A DNA stretch of 64,000 nucleotides from an uncultured Chitinophaga sp. (GCF_946479755.1 NZ_CAMLHC010000010.1:165691-229690), one strand, 5' to 3'; numbered from the stretch's first letter, positions 1 to 8,711 are shown. Program-made: numbers and translations. The notes: a model not told the origin generated them from the sequence alone.

Positions 1-120
1 ATCGGGAAGCGGGGATATCCACTTCAGGTGATGTATGTCATAGCCGTCCGGGAAACGCAGGTTGTTGAAGATGCGTTCGTCGGCCCCGAGGCCGCTGATG
101 AGATACAGATGTCTGGGCAT
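1..120 (-). CDS. alpha/beta hydrolase, N-terminal fragment cut by window edge
   Basis: Only the first 40 codons are inside the window; the gene runs off the left edge. The ATG is at 118-120 on the minus strand, 12 bases after the stop of the upstream response regulator, so the two are probably co-transcribed. The peptide begins MPRHLYLISGLGADERIF, which resembles the first beta strand and oxyanion-hole loop of small Bacteroidota alpha/beta hydrolases. The nucleophile elbow and the rest of the triad lie outside the window, so the substrate cannot be guessed. The frame is open with no stop up to the edge. Confidence 0.6.
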   Translation of the reverse strand, partial: MPRHLYLISGLGADERIFNNLRFPDGYDIHHLKWISPLPD

Positions 121-132
121 ATGGTTTCAGAT

Positions 133-1317
133 TCAGGAACCTGCTTTTTTTCTTTCACGGACAGGCACAACAAAGTCTTCCACATCTTCTGTCGTGATGG
201 TTTTACCGGAGAGGATCACCAGTCTTTCCACCACGTTGCGCAGTTCACGGATATTACCGGACCAGTTGTGGTTTTGCAGTGCTTTCATGGCGTCTTTATC
301 AATTCCCTTGCGGGCGATGCCGTACTCGCTGCATACAGCGTCGAGGAAGTTATCTACCAGCAGCGGCACGTCTTCGCGGCGGTCGTTGAGGGACGCCACA
401 TGGATGAGGATCACGCTCAGGCGGTGGTAAAGGTCGAGGCGGAAGTTTTTCTCTTCCACTTCTTTCAGGAGGTCTTTGTTGGTAGCGGCTACCACCCGTA
501 CGTCGACACTGATTTCCTTATCGCCTCCCACGCGGGTAATCTTTCCTTCCTGCAGGGCACGGAGCACTTTGGCTTGTGCGCTGAGGCTCATATCGCCGAT
601 TTCGTCCAGGAAAAGGGTGCCGCCGCTGGCCTGTTCAAATTTGCCGATGCGTTGTTTTACCGCGGAGGTAAAAGAGCCTTTTTCGTGGCCGAAAAGTTCG
701 CTTTCTATCAGTTCACTGGGAATGGCGGCGCAGTTCACTTCCACCATCGGTCCGGCGGCGCGGTTGCTGCGTTCATGGAGCCAGCGGGCCACCAGTTCCT
801 TTCCTACGCCGTTTTCGCCGGTGATCAGTACACGGGCGTCGGTAGGCGCCACTTTCTCGATCGTTTCGCGGATTTTCAGGATGGGAGCGGAATCGCCGAT
901 CATTTCCGGCACCTTGTTCACCTTGCGGCGCAGGGTTTTGGTTTCTGTCACCAGCTTGGTTTTATCCATGGCGTTACGCAGGGTGATCAGCAGGCGGTTC
1001 AGGTCCGGCGGTTTGGAAATATAATCATAAGCGCCTTTTTTCACAGCGTCTACAGCAGTATCGATGTTACCGTGGCCGGACACCATGATGATAGGCACGT
1101 CCTGGTTGATTTCCCGGGCTTTCTCCAGGAATTCCAGGCCATCCATTTTAGGCATTTTGATATCACACAATACGGCATCGTATTGTTTTGCCTGGAACAT
1201 TTTAAATCCTTCCAAGCCGTCCGCAGCCTCTTCTACCTTATAACCTTCATAGCTCAGAATTTCAGTGAGTGTTTTACGGATGCTTTTTTCGTCGTCAATA
1301 ATTAAAATGTTTGCCAT
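133..1317 (-). CDS. NtrC-like response regulator: receiver plus sigma-54 AAA+ domain, no DNA-binding domain
   Basis: Cytoplasmic two-component response regulator of 394 residues. The receiver domain (about 1-120) has the acidic pair DDE, the phospho-acceptor Asp in CDIKMPKMDG, and the conserved Ser and Lys (VSGHG, SKP). The AAA+ domain (about 140-370) has Walker A GENGVGKE, Walker B LFLDEIGD, and the R-finger region ending in WSGNIRELRNVVERL. Two oddities are directly visible. The loop that contacts sigma-54, normally GAFTGA, reads GSFTSA here. The protein also stops about 25 residues after the AAA+ domain, so the Fis-type helix-turn-helix of NtrC is missing. It may act without specific DNA binding or not through sigma-54 at all. 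No partner kinase lies in the window. It is followed closely by the hydrolase fragment at 1-120. Confidence 0.9.
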   Translation of the reverse strand: MANILIIDDEKSIRKTLTEILSYEGYKVEEAADGLEGFKMFQAKQYDAVLCDIKMPKMDGLEFLEKAREINQDVPIIMVSGHGNIDTAVDAVKKGAYDYISKPPDLNRLLITLRNAMDKTKLVTETKTLRRKVNKVPEMIGDSAPILKIRETIEKVAPTDARVLITGENGVGKELVARWLHERSNRAAGPMVEVNCAAIPSELIESELFGHEKGSFTSAVKQRIGKFEQASGGTLFLDEIGDMSLSAQAKVLRALQEGKITRVGGDKEISVDVRVVAATNKDLLKEVEEKNFRLDLYHRLSVILIHVASLNDRREDVPLLVDNFLDAVCSEYGIARKGIDKDAMKALQNHNWSGNIRELRNVVERLVILSGKTITTEDVEDFVVPVRERKKAGS

Positions 1318-1599
1318 AGCGATTGTTGAGATTTATGATACCGGTATAGTCCGGTAGTAATCAGCGCCAAAAATAAAGGAGATTTGCCGATTTTTTCATT
1401 TTGTCGCCGGGTATTTAGCTAATGCCTTGAAGAATAGTTGCATTAAATGTGCGTAAATTACCCATCTGCTACCTCCGCCCTTTGTAAATAACCGAATATC
1501 AAAATATAAAAATGTGCAAACTAAAAGTCTACTAACTTTACAGGGAATATGAGTAATTTTAGCATACAAACGAATACAGATCTGTAATTCCTTCCGCAT

Positions 1600-2412
1600 A
1601 TGAGCGATTTTTTGGAAGAACTGGCGCGAAGACACCAATTGGCTGCTGCAAATGCTTATCCCGCCACAAGTGTTGTAAGTGATTTTGCCAATAGTCTGAT
1701 TAATTGGTTATTCCCCGAGCATACCGGCCATGTAATGGCCGATCCCGTACTGTTGAAAGAGTACGGCCGCAAGCTGGAGAAACAGCTGGAGACGCTGCTG
1801 CTGCCGATGCAGCATCAGTTGCCCGAAGAAGCCGGCCATATCAGCCGCGCTTTCATGAGCAGGGTGCCCCTGATATACGATGAGCTGACCAAAGACGCGA
1901 ACGCCATTTTCCAGGGCGATCCGGCGGCCACCTGCCTGTACGAGGTGATACGTGCCTATCCCGGGTTCTATGCCATCGCATTTTACCGGATGGCGCACGC
2001 CTTGTATGAGCTGAAAATCCCGCTGCTGCCCAGGATGATCACGGAGCTGGCGCATGCCCGCACCGGTATTGACATCCATCCCGGCGCGGTGATAGCGCCC
2101 TTCTTCTGTATAGACCACGGCACAGGCATCGTCATCGGGGAAACGACGGTCATCGGTCAGCATGTAAAGCTGTACCAGGGCGTGACCCTCGGCGCACTGA
2201 GTATTGAAAAAACCATGGCGCGCAGCAAGCGGCATCCTACCATTGAAGAGCATGTGGTCATTTATGCCGGCGCCACCATCCTGGGCGGCGACACGGTGAT
2301 CGGCCACCACAGCGTTATCGGTGGTAACGTATGGCTGATACGAAGCGTAGAGCCTTTTTCCCGTATCTATTACAAAGCGGAGCACAAATACCTGGAGAGC
2401 AATCACGAATAA
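1600..2412 (+). CDS. cysE: serine O-acetyltransferase
   Basis: Acetylates L-serine with acetyl-CoA to O-acetylserine, the first committed step of cysteine synthesis. The 270-residue protein has a helical N-terminal domain (about 1-140) and a C-terminal left-handed beta helix built of hexapeptide repeats (about 150-250), with the active-site regions DIHPG and DHGTG, and GETTVIG. The long N-terminal domain matches EpsC/CysE-type serine acetyltransferases rather than other hexapeptide acyltransferases. The cysteine synthase gene starts 9 bases downstream and is clearly in the same operon. The 282-base gap upstream holds a TAACTTTA at 1533-1540 that could be a -7 element, but no good -33 element was found. 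Confidence 0.93.
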   Translation: MSDFLEELARRHQLAAANAYPATSVVSDFANSLINWLFPEHTGHVMADPVLLKEYGRKLEKQLETLLLPMQHQLPEEAGHISRAFMSRVPLIYDELTKDANAIFQGDPAATCLYEVIRAYPGFYAIAFYRMAHALYELKIPLLPRMITELAHARTGIDIHPGAVIAPFFCIDHGTGIVIGETTVIGQHVKLYQGVTLGALSIEKTMARSKRHPTIEEHVVIYAGATILGGDTVIGHHSVIGGNVWLIRSVEPFSRIYYKAEHKYLESNHE

Positions 2413-2421
2413 CTACCGATT

Positions 2422-3294
2422 ATGGCGACAATACTGGACCTCGTTGGCAATACGCCAATGGTGGAATTACAACGAATCCCGGAGAACCCGGATGTTAAAA
2501 TCTATGCTAAACTGGAGGGTACCAATCCCGGCGGCAGTGTAAAAGACCGCGCCGCCTATGGTATGATCAAAGGGGCGCTGGACAGGGGCGAGATCCGCAG
2601 CGGCACCCGGCTGATAGAGGCTACCAGCGGCAATACCGGCATTGCCCTGGCGATGATCGCCAATTTATTTGGCATCGAGATAGACCTGGTCATGCCGGCA
2701 GATTCTACCCAGGAACGGGTGCAGACCATGCAGGCCTACGGCGCCAGGGTGATATTGGAAGAATCTATGGAGACTTCCATCGACTTTGCCAATGCGCAGG
2801 TGGCCAAAGGCGGCTACGTGATGCTGAACCAGTTTGCCAATCCCGATAACTACGGGATGCATTATAAAACCACCGGCCCGGAAATCTGGCGGGACACGGC
2901 CGGTAAGATCACCCACTTCGTGAGCGCTATGGGCACTACGGGCACCATTATGGGCGTATCGCGGTACCTGAAGGAGCAGAACCCGGCGGTGCAGATCGTG
3001 GGCTGCCAGCCTACCGACGGCTCCAAAATACCGGGTATCCGCAAATGGCCGGAGGCCTATCTCCCTAAAATATTTGATAAATCGCGGGTAGACGTCACGC
3101 TGGACATCTCCGAACAGGAGGCGAGAGAGATGACGAAAAGACTGGCGAAAGAAGAGGCTATTTTCTGCGGTATGAGCAGTGGCGGCGCTATGGCGGCGGC
3201 CCTGCGCCTTTCAAAGGAACTGACCAGCGGCGTGATCGTGGGCATTATCTGCGACCGGGGCGACCGCTACCTGTCGAGCGATCTGTTTGCTTAA
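2422..3294 (+). CDS. cysM: cysteine synthase (O-acetylserine sulfhydrylase, CysM/CysK type)
   Basis: PLP enzyme that joins O-acetylserine and sulfide (or thiosulfate in CysM) to make cysteine. The 290-residue protein opens with the family signature ILDLVGNTPMVEL. The PLP lysine is Lys41 in GGSVKDRAA, the substrate loop is TSGNTGIAL, and the C-terminal phosphate-binding turn is CGMSSGGAM. The length and the SVKDRAA signature favour the short CysM type, but CysK is not excluded. It sits directly behind cysE, giving a two-gene cysteine operon closed by the hairpin at 3316-3349. Confidence 0.92.
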   Translation: MATILDLVGNTPMVELQRIPENPDVKIYAKLEGTNPGGSVKDRAAYGMIKGALDRGEIRSGTRLIEATSGNTGIALAMIANLFGIEIDLVMPADSTQERVQTMQAYGARVILEESMETSIDFANAQVAKGGYVMLNQFANPDNYGMHYKTTGPEIWRDTAGKITHFVSAMGTTGTIMGVSRYLKEQNPAVQIVGCQPTDGSKIPGIRKWPEAYLPKIFDKSRVDVTLDISEQEAREMTKRLAKEEAIFCGMSSGGAMAAALRLSKELTSGVIVGIICDRGDRYLSSDLFA

Positions 3295-3315
3295 AAACTG
3301 AATTCCCATAAAAAC

Positions 3316-3349
3316 AAAAACGGCGAAGAGAATCTCTTCGCCGTTTTTT
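3316..3349. terminator. bidirectional intrinsic terminator between cysM and pdhB
   Basis: Perfect hairpin with arms of about 15 bases (core CGGCGAAGAG / CTCTTCGCCG) around a 3-base loop. It has a run of A on the left and a run of T on the right, so it can end transcripts from both converging genes. Confidence 0.9.
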
Positions 3350-3363
3350 ATATCCCGGAGGAA

Positions 3364-4347
3364 TTATTTCTTCATGTACATTACTTCTTTCACCAGTTTC
3401 ACGGTACGCTCTACATCCGGCATGTACAGTTTCACCAGGTTCGGCGCGTAGTGCATTGGTGCGTCCGGTGCAGTGATACGGCGGATAGGCGCATCGAGGT
3501 AATCAAAACCTTCTTTCTGGATGCGGTAAGCGATCTCAGAAGAAACGCTGGAGAACGGCCATTGTTCTTCCACGATCACGAGGCGGTTGGTTTTCTTTAC
3601 AGACTCGAGGATGGTGAACCAGTCCAGCGGACGGATAGTACGCAGGTCGATCACTTCCGCTTCGATGCCTTCTTTAGCCAGTTCTTCCGCAGCACCCAGG
3701 GCAACTTTCATCATTTTATTGAAAGAAACGATGGTCACGTCTTTACCGGCACGTTTGATATCAGCTTTACCGATAGGGATGATGTATTCCTCCTCCGGTA
3801 CTTCGCCCATATCACCGTACATCACTTCACTTTCCATGAAAACAACCGGATCGTCGTCGCGGATAGCCGCTTTGAGCAAACCTTTAGCATCATATGGATT
3901 GGAAACGGAGATCACTTTCAGGCCCGGGATGTTGGCATAGTAGCTTTCGAAAGCAGTAGAGTGCTGAGCGCCCAGCTGACCGGCAGAACCGTTAGGTCCG
4001 CGGAAAACGATCGGACAGCCAACCTGTCCGCCACTCATGGCGAGCATTTTGGAAGCCGTATTCAGGATCTGGTCTAAAGCCAGTGTTGCGAAGTTCCAGG
4101 TCATAAATTCCACTACCGGGCGAAGGCCGTTCTGCGCAGCACCAACGCCAATGGCAGCAAATCCAAGTTCAGCGATCGGGGTGTCGATCACACGTTTTGG
4201 ACCAAACTCATCGAGCATTCCCTGGCTCACTTTATAAGCACCATTGTATTCGGCTACTTCCTCCCCCATCAGTAATACCCGTTCATCACGGCGAAATTCC
4301 TCCTGCAGGGCTTCTCTTAAGGCTTGTCTGAAAGCTATCTGACGCAT
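3364..4347 (-). CDS. pdhB: pyruvate dehydrogenase E1 component, beta subunit
   Basis: Beta subunit of the thiamine-diphosphate-dependent E1 heterotetramer that decarboxylates pyruvate (or possibly a branched 2-oxo acid) and feeds acetyl-CoA synthesis. The 327-residue length is typical. Visible marks are the N-terminal QALREAL and GEEVAEYNGAYKVSQGM region that binds the cofactor diphosphate side, DTPIAELGFAAIGVGAA, the conserved GPNGSAGQLGAQHS loop with its active-site His, and the C-terminal transketolase domain from about 195 on. The alpha subunit is not adjacent, so the complex is encoded at split loci. A very good promoter lies at 4401-4431, giving an mRNA leader of roughly 50 bases. Confidence 0.93.
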   Translation of the reverse strand: MRQIAFRQALREALQEEFRRDERVLLMGEEVAEYNGAYKVSQGMLDEFGPKRVIDTPIAELGFAAIGVGAAQNGLRPVVEFMTWNFATLALDQILNTASKMLAMSGGQVGCPIVFRGPNGSAGQLGAQHSTAFESYYANIPGLKVISVSNPYDAKGLLKAAIRDDDPVVFMESEVMYGDMGEVPEEEYIIPIGKADIKRAGKDVTIVSFNKMMKVALGAAEELAKEGIEAEVIDLRTIRPLDWFTILESVKKTNRLVIVEEQWPFSSVSSEIAYRIQKEGFDYLDAPIRRITAPDAPMHYAPNLVKLYMPDVERTVKLVKEVMYMKK

Positions 4348-4400
4348 GCTATTCTTAATAAAGTGTGAAAGTTTAAGTGCCTGATTGTCGTAAGGCAGGG

Positions 4401-4431
4401 CAAAAATATTGTTTGTTGACGAAAAAGCAAA
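4401..4431 (-). promoter_or_regulatory. Bacteroidota-type promoter of pdhB
   Basis: On the minus strand TTTG (4428-4431) is followed after exactly 19 bases by TATTTTTG (4401-4408), an exact match to the TTTG-N19-TAnnTTTG pattern. The pdhB start codon is 54 bases downstream of the -7 element. Confidence 0.75.
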
Positions 4432-4594
4432 GGATTAATAATTAATATGACAGCCAGCCCATAAATATTTAATCATTTGATCTATTAAATATTTAATTAT
4501 TTTTATATTTAATTTTATATTTATGTAAAATAACCAATTAACGGTTAATTCCATCCCGATAAATATTAACACATTTAAATATATACCTGGACTT
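4432..4594. promoter_or_regulatory. AT-rich intergenic segment with two inverted repeats
   Basis: Very AT-rich spacer between pdhB and the membrane protein gene. It contains an 11-base inverted repeat, AAATATTTAAT (4463-4473) and ATTAAATATTT (4484-4494). It also has a perfect 7-1-7 dyad, AATTAAC-G-GTTAATT (4536-4550), centred about 50 bases before the downstream start codon, where an operator would be expected. No protein-binding family can be named from sequence alone. Confidence 0.4.
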
Positions 4595-5215
4595 ATGGTG
4601 ACCCTGACCATCCTGACCATCTGTTTTCTGACGGCCATCTCCTGTAAAATCAAGAAGATAAAATCGCCGGTGGCGCTGGCCCTCACCTGGTACATCCACC
4701 TCATCTTCCTGTTCTTTTCTGTCGTGTGCCTGCTATTGATGCTCAACGGCTACGGCTTTAAAGGCACGCAGACGGAAAGGGTGTTCTTCACGCTCTATGC
4801 CGGCAGCGGCATGGTACTGTACGGCCTGAGCCAGCCCGGGACCGACGCCCGCTACGCCTACCTGACGGTCCTCTTCGGGTTTCCGTTTGTGCTGCTGCTG
4901 GGGCTGATCATCCCTCCCCTGCGCATCCTCACACTGGTGGCCACGCTTACCCTGCTGTCCGACAGCGACTTTCAACGGTACACCATCGATGAGGACCACG
5001 CCCTGCAAAGCAAAACCAGCGGCATCCTGTCGGTGACGCCTACCTACAGCATGGTGACGGACAAATACTGGCTGTTTGAAGAAATTACGCCGGATGTGAT
5101 AAAACCCCAGCGCGCTGTGAGCAACCTGCGCATGAAGAAAAAAGGGGCTGACAGCGTACAGATACAATGGGGTTACGGTAAGATGCGGAGAGATACGCTG
5201 CTGGAACTGGATTGA
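4595..5215 (+). CDS. membrane protein of unknown function
   Basis: A 206-residue protein I do not recognise. Three hydrophobic stretches are visible: residues 2-17 (TLTILTICFLTAISC), about 28-50 (ALALTWYIHLIFLFFSVVCLL), and about 92-125 (a long stretch rich in L, F, V and I). The C-terminal 80 residues are polar and contain YTIDEDHALQ. That suggests an inner-membrane protein with a soluble C-terminal domain. Codon use looks like the host core genes although the upstream spacer is very AT-rich. It stands alone and its transcript probably ends at the large hairpin at 5225-5290. Confidence 0.65.
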   Translation: MVTLTILTICFLTAISCKIKKIKSPVALALTWYIHLIFLFFSVVCLLLMLNGYGFKGTQTERVFFTLYAGSGMVLYGLSQPGTDARYAYLTVLFGFPFVLLLGLIIPPLRILTLVATLTLLSDSDFQRYTIDEDHALQSKTSGILSVTPTYSMVTDKYWLFEEITPDVIKPQRAVSNLRMKKKGADSVQIQWGYGKMRRDTLLELD

Positions 5216-5224
5216 GTCAGAGAG

Positions 5225-5290
5225 GTACGATTTCAGAATGTTGGAATTTTGCAGGTATGTCCCCAAAATTCCAACATTCTAAAATCGTAC
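5225..5290. repeat. long inverted repeat (27-base arms) between convergent genes
   Basis: The left arm (5225-5251) and right arm (5264-5290) are reverse complements over 27 bases with one mismatch, around a 12-base loop. It starts 10 bases after one stop codon and ends 15 bases before the opposing one, so it could terminate both transcripts. It has no clear T tract and is much longer than a normal terminator; a small palindromic repeat element is an alternative. Confidence 0.8.
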
Positions 5291-5304
5291 ATCCATAAAT
5301 GTGA

Positions 5305-6477
5305 TTATACTTTTTCGATGATCATCGCGCTGGCGCCGCCGCCGCCATTACAGATAGCAGCCAGGCCATAGCGGGCATTATTTTCATGCAGGATAGAATT
5401 GAGCGTCACCACGATCCTCGCGCCGCTGCAACCGATCGGGTGCCCCATAGACACCGCGCCGCCCCACACATTCACTTTTTCCAGTGGCATGTTCAGGTCT
5501 TTGGCATTGGCAATGGGTACGCAGGAGAAGGCTTCATTCACCTCTGCAAAATCCATATCGGAAATTTTCAGGTTGGCTTTGGCCAGCGCTTTCTCAGCGG
5601 CCTTCACCGGCGTAGTGGTAAACCATTCCGGCGCCTGGTTGGCATCGGCAAAGCTGATAATTTTAGCCAGTGGCTTCAGGCCCAGCTCTTTCAGCTTCTC
5701 GCCGCTTACCAGCACCACGGCGGCAGCGCCGTCATTGATGTTGGAAGCATTGGCCGCGGTGATGGTACCGTCTTTCTGGAAGGTAGGCTTCAGCGCGGGC
5801 ACTTTTTCGAGGATCACCTTTTTGTAATCTTCGTCTTCTGATACCGTCACCACTGTTTTGCCCGGCACTTCCACCGGCACCACTTCTTTTTTGTAGTATC
5901 CTTTCTCCCAGGCTACTGCCGCACGGCGATAGCTCTCAATAGCATACGCGTCCTGGTCTTCCCGGGTGATCTTATATTCAGCAGCGCAAAGTTCAGCAGC
6001 GTTGCCCATGTGAAAATCCTTGTAAGGGTCCCAGAGGCCGTCACGGATGATACCATCCGTCACCGCGCCATGACCGAGCTTGTAGCCGGTACGGGCCTTG
6101 TCCAGGTAATACGGCGCGTTGCTCATGCTCTCCATACCGCCGGCCACCACGATGTCATTTTCTCCCAGCAGGATGCTCTGGGCGCCCAGCATAATGGCTT
6201 TCATACCGGAAGCGCATACCTTGTTGACGCCCGTGCAAGGCACGGTATTCGGCAAGCCCGCGCCCAGACCGGCCTGCGTAGCAGGCGCCTGGCCCAGGTT
6301 GGCACTGAGCACATTGCCCATGTAGACTTCATTCACTTTAGCGGCATCGATCCCTGACTGCTCCAGGGCAGCTTTGATAACGGTAGAACCCAGCTTTATG
6401 GCCGAAACACCAGACAGCGTACCGTTGAAACCACCAATAGGGGTACGGACTGCGGCTACTATAAAAACTTCTTTCAT
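5305..6477 (-). CDS. acetyl-CoA C-acetyltransferase (thiolase)
   Basis: Condenses two acetyl-CoA to acetoacetyl-CoA or catalyses the reverse cleavage. The 390-residue length is normal for biosynthetic AtoB/PhaA-type thiolases. The acylated Cys sits in NKVCASGMKA (about 88), the His in SMGHPIGCSGAR (about 348), and the second catalytic Cys in AICNGGGGASA (about 378). No other fatty-acid or polyhydroxybutyrate gene is adjacent, so its pathway cannot be fixed from context. A TATATTTG -7 element lies 41 bases upstream of the start. Confidence 0.93.
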   Translation of the reverse strand: MKEVFIVAAVRTPIGGFNGTLSGVSAIKLGSTVIKAALEQSGIDAAKVNEVYMGNVLSANLGQAPATQAGLGAGLPNTVPCTGVNKVCASGMKAIMLGAQSILLGENDIVVAGGMESMSNAPYYLDKARTGYKLGHGAVTDGIIRDGLWDPYKDFHMGNAAELCAAEYKITREDQDAYAIESYRRAAVAWEKGYYKKEVVPVEVPGKTVVTVSEDEDYKKVILEKVPALKPTFQKDGTITAANASNINDGAAAVVLVSGEKLKELGLKPLAKIISFADANQAPEWFTTTPVKAAEKALAKANLKISDMDFAEVNEAFSCVPIANAKDLNMPLEKVNVWGGAVSMGHPIGCSGARIVVTLNSILHENNARYGLAAICNGGGGASAMIIEKV

Positions 6478-6517
6478 CGGTTTAATTAAGATTGATTTGG
6501 CTTGTTGGATAATCTAC

Positions 6518-6525
6518 CAAATATA
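6518..6525 (-). promoter_or_regulatory. probable -7 promoter element of the thiolase gene
   Basis: The minus strand reads TATATTTG, an exact TAnnTTTG match, with the start codon at 6477. No clear TTTG was found 19-20 bases upstream, so only half the promoter is convincing. Confidence 0.45.
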
Positions 6526-6707
6526 AGAAAAGCAGATTTGGAAAAAACCGCAGGCGAATGACGATTTTTGAGCGAAAAACAGCAAAAACTGAAAGCTGTT
6601 TAATGTATAGCCGGGTATTGATGGTCCCCCGGCGCGAAATGCCGCCTTTTATTGAATACTTACCAATTGTTTTTACACCTGGTTTCCCAGCTCCGGAGAA
6701 ATTACCG

Positions 6708-6715
6708 TATGTTTG
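6708..6715 (+). promoter_or_regulatory. probable -7 promoter element of dnaG
   Basis: TATGTTTG matches TAnnTTTG and lies 20 bases before the GTG at 6735. If this is the promoter, translation cannot begin at the upstream in-frame ATG at 6558. Confidence 0.5.
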
Positions 6716-6734
6716 CAGTTGCATCGATCAGACC

Positions 6735-8708
6735 GTGATATCTCAACAATCCATACAACAGATCCTCAGCCGCATTGACATTGTGGAGATCGTGGGTTCT
6801 TTTGTGAAACTGAAAAAACGGGGCGCCAATTACATGGGGCTTTGTCCGTTTCACAACGAGAAATCCCCGTCCTTCACCGTATCTCCCAGCAAAGAGATTT
6901 ACAAATGTTTTGGTTGCGGTAAAAGTGGCAACGCCATCAGCTTTGTCATGGAGCATGAGAAGTACTCCTATGTGGAAGCCATCAAATGGCTGGCGCAGAA
7001 GTACCAGGTAGAGATCGAAGAGACAGAGGTGAGCCCTGAGCTGCGGCAGCATCAGCTGATGTCCGACAGCCTGTTCATTATCAACAGCTTCGCCCGGGAG
7101 TATTTCACCGATACCCTGTTCAACTCGGAAGAGGGGCAGAACGTAGGGGTCAGCTATTTTGAAGAACGCGGTTTCACGGAAGAGACGATCCGCAAGTTCC
7201 AGCTGGGGTACTGCCTCAATACGCGCGACGCCTTCGCACAGACAGCGCTCGCCAAGGGCTACAACCTGGAGTATCTCCAGAAAACGGGCCTGGTGACCAT
7301 CCGCAACGAGCAACCGGCCGACAACTACCGCGGCAGGGTTATCTTCCCGATCCATAACCAGTCGGGCAAGATCCTCGGCTTCGGCGCCCGTATCCTTGTC
7401 AAGTCTGACCGTGCCCCCAAATACATCAACTCTCCCGAAAACGAGATATACGTCAAGAGCCGGGTACTGTACGGTACCTATTTCGCGCGGCACGCCATTG
7501 ACAAACTCAATGAATGCCTGCTCGTAGAAGGGTATACCGACGTGATCTCCCTGCATCAGGCAGGGGTGGAAAACGTGGTCGCCTCCAGCGGCACCTCCCT
7601 CACACAGGACCAGCTGCGGCTCATTAAAAAATACACCAACAACCTCACCATCATCTACGATGGTGACAGCGCCGGTATCAAAGCAGCGCTGCGCGGCCTC
7701 GACATGGCCGTAGAGGAAAGCCTCAACGTAAAGCTGGTACTGCTGCCCGATAAAGAAGACCCGGACAGTTATGTGCAACGCATCGGCGCCGCCGCCTTCC
7801 GCACGTTCATCGAGGAGAACAAGCAGGACTTCGTGCTGTTTAAGCTGCAGCTGAGCATGCAGGAAGCCGGCAACGACAGCAACAAAAAATCACAGCTGGT
7901 CAACGAGATCGCGGAAACTATTTCCAAGATCGACAAAGCCGAAGATTTCACCCGTCAGCAGGATTATATCCGCCAGTGCAGCCAGTTGCTCAGGATCGAT
8001 GAGCAGGGCCTGGTGGCGCTGGTCAACAAGTTCATCCGTGAAAGGTTGGTAAAGCGGGAGCAGGCCAACGCCCGTAATACACCGGCGCCGTCCGAACAGG
8101 ACGATGTGCTCAGTGAAGAAGCGATCGCCGCGATGGAGGCCGCCGAAACCGGCGTTTCCATTTCATCGCTGCTCAACAGGGATGAAAAGCAGGAGAAGGA
8201 GCTGGTGAAAATATTACTGCGTTTTGGCGACAAGCCTTTCAGCGAAGAAGAGAACAGCACCGTGGCCGATTATGTTTTCCATCTGCCCTATGACTTTGAA
8301 TCGCTGGCTGACAGTGAGATGGTGAAACGTATCCTGCGGGAATACAAACAGCTGTACGATGAAGGCAGTCTGCCCGATAAAAAATGGTTCCTGTACCACC
8401 AGGACCCGGAAATGAGCAAGTATACCGCGCTGATACTGGAAGATAAAGAAGCTGAATTAAGCACTAACTGGAAGGAGCGGTTCGAGATAGACACTGTTTA
8501 TGGAGACAATGCCTACCTGAAAGACACGATATCCACTACCAACTATCTGATCCTCCGGAAGATCAAGAAGCTGATCACGGAAAACCAGGAAGAGGCCGAG
8601 AGAGCCACTGACATGGAACAGGTGATGCGCTGCCTGGAGATGCAGGTGCACCTGAAAGCCCTGGAGAAAGAGCTCACCCAGGGCCTCGGTACCGTTATTT
8701 TCAAATAA
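6735..8708 (+). CDS. dnaG: DNA primase
   Basis: Makes the RNA primers for chromosome replication and works with the DnaB helicase at the fork. The protein is 657 residues from the chosen GTG start, which gives the usual N-terminus VISQQSIQQILSRIDIVEIV. The zinc-binding domain shows the Cys and His ligands in LCPFHNEKSPSF and KCFGCGKSG. The TOPRIM core shows CLLVEGYTDVISLHQAG and YDGDSAGIKAA. A charged, less conserved C-terminal region follows. The open frame extends back to an ATG at 6558, but that stretch has no primase homology and crosses the TATGTTTG element. The gene stands alone, facing folA across a 3-base gap. Confidence 0.95.
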   Translation: MISQQSIQQILSRIDIVEIVGSFVKLKKRGANYMGLCPFHNEKSPSFTVSPSKEIYKCFGCGKSGNAISFVMEHEKYSYVEAIKWLAQKYQVEIEETEVSPELRQHQLMSDSLFIINSFAREYFTDTLFNSEEGQNVGVSYFEERGFTEETIRKFQLGYCLNTRDAFAQTALAKGYNLEYLQKTGLVTIRNEQPADNYRGRVIFPIHNQSGKILGFGARILVKSDRAPKYINSPENEIYVKSRVLYGTYFARHAIDKLNECLLVEGYTDVISLHQAGVENVVASSGTSLTQDQLRLIKKYTNNLTIIYDGDSAGIKAALRGLDMAVEESLNVKLVLLPDKEDPDSYVQRIGAAAFRTFIEENKQDFVLFKLQLSMQEAGNDSNKKSQLVNEIAETISKIDKAEDFTRQQDYIRQCSQLLRIDEQGLVALVNKFIRERLVKREQANARNTPAPSEQDDVLSEEAIAAMEAAETGVSISSLLNRDEKQEKELVKILLRFGDKPFSEEENSTVADYVFHLPYDFESLADSEMVKRILREYKQLYDEGSLPDKKWFLYHQDPEMSKYTALILEDKEAELSTNWKERFEIDTVYGDNAYLKDTISTTNYLILRKIKKLITENQEEAERATDMEQVMRCLEMQVHLKALEKELTQGLGTVIFK

Positions 8709-8711
8709 ATT

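Noticed and set aside
28..1305. Long open frame on the plus strand opposite the NtrC-like gene
   Set aside because: Its translation shows no family and it mirrors the codon bias of the real minus-strand gene.
1396..1638. 80-codon minus-strand frame upstream of cysE
   Set aside because: No family resemblance and overlaps the cysE start; treated as spacer.
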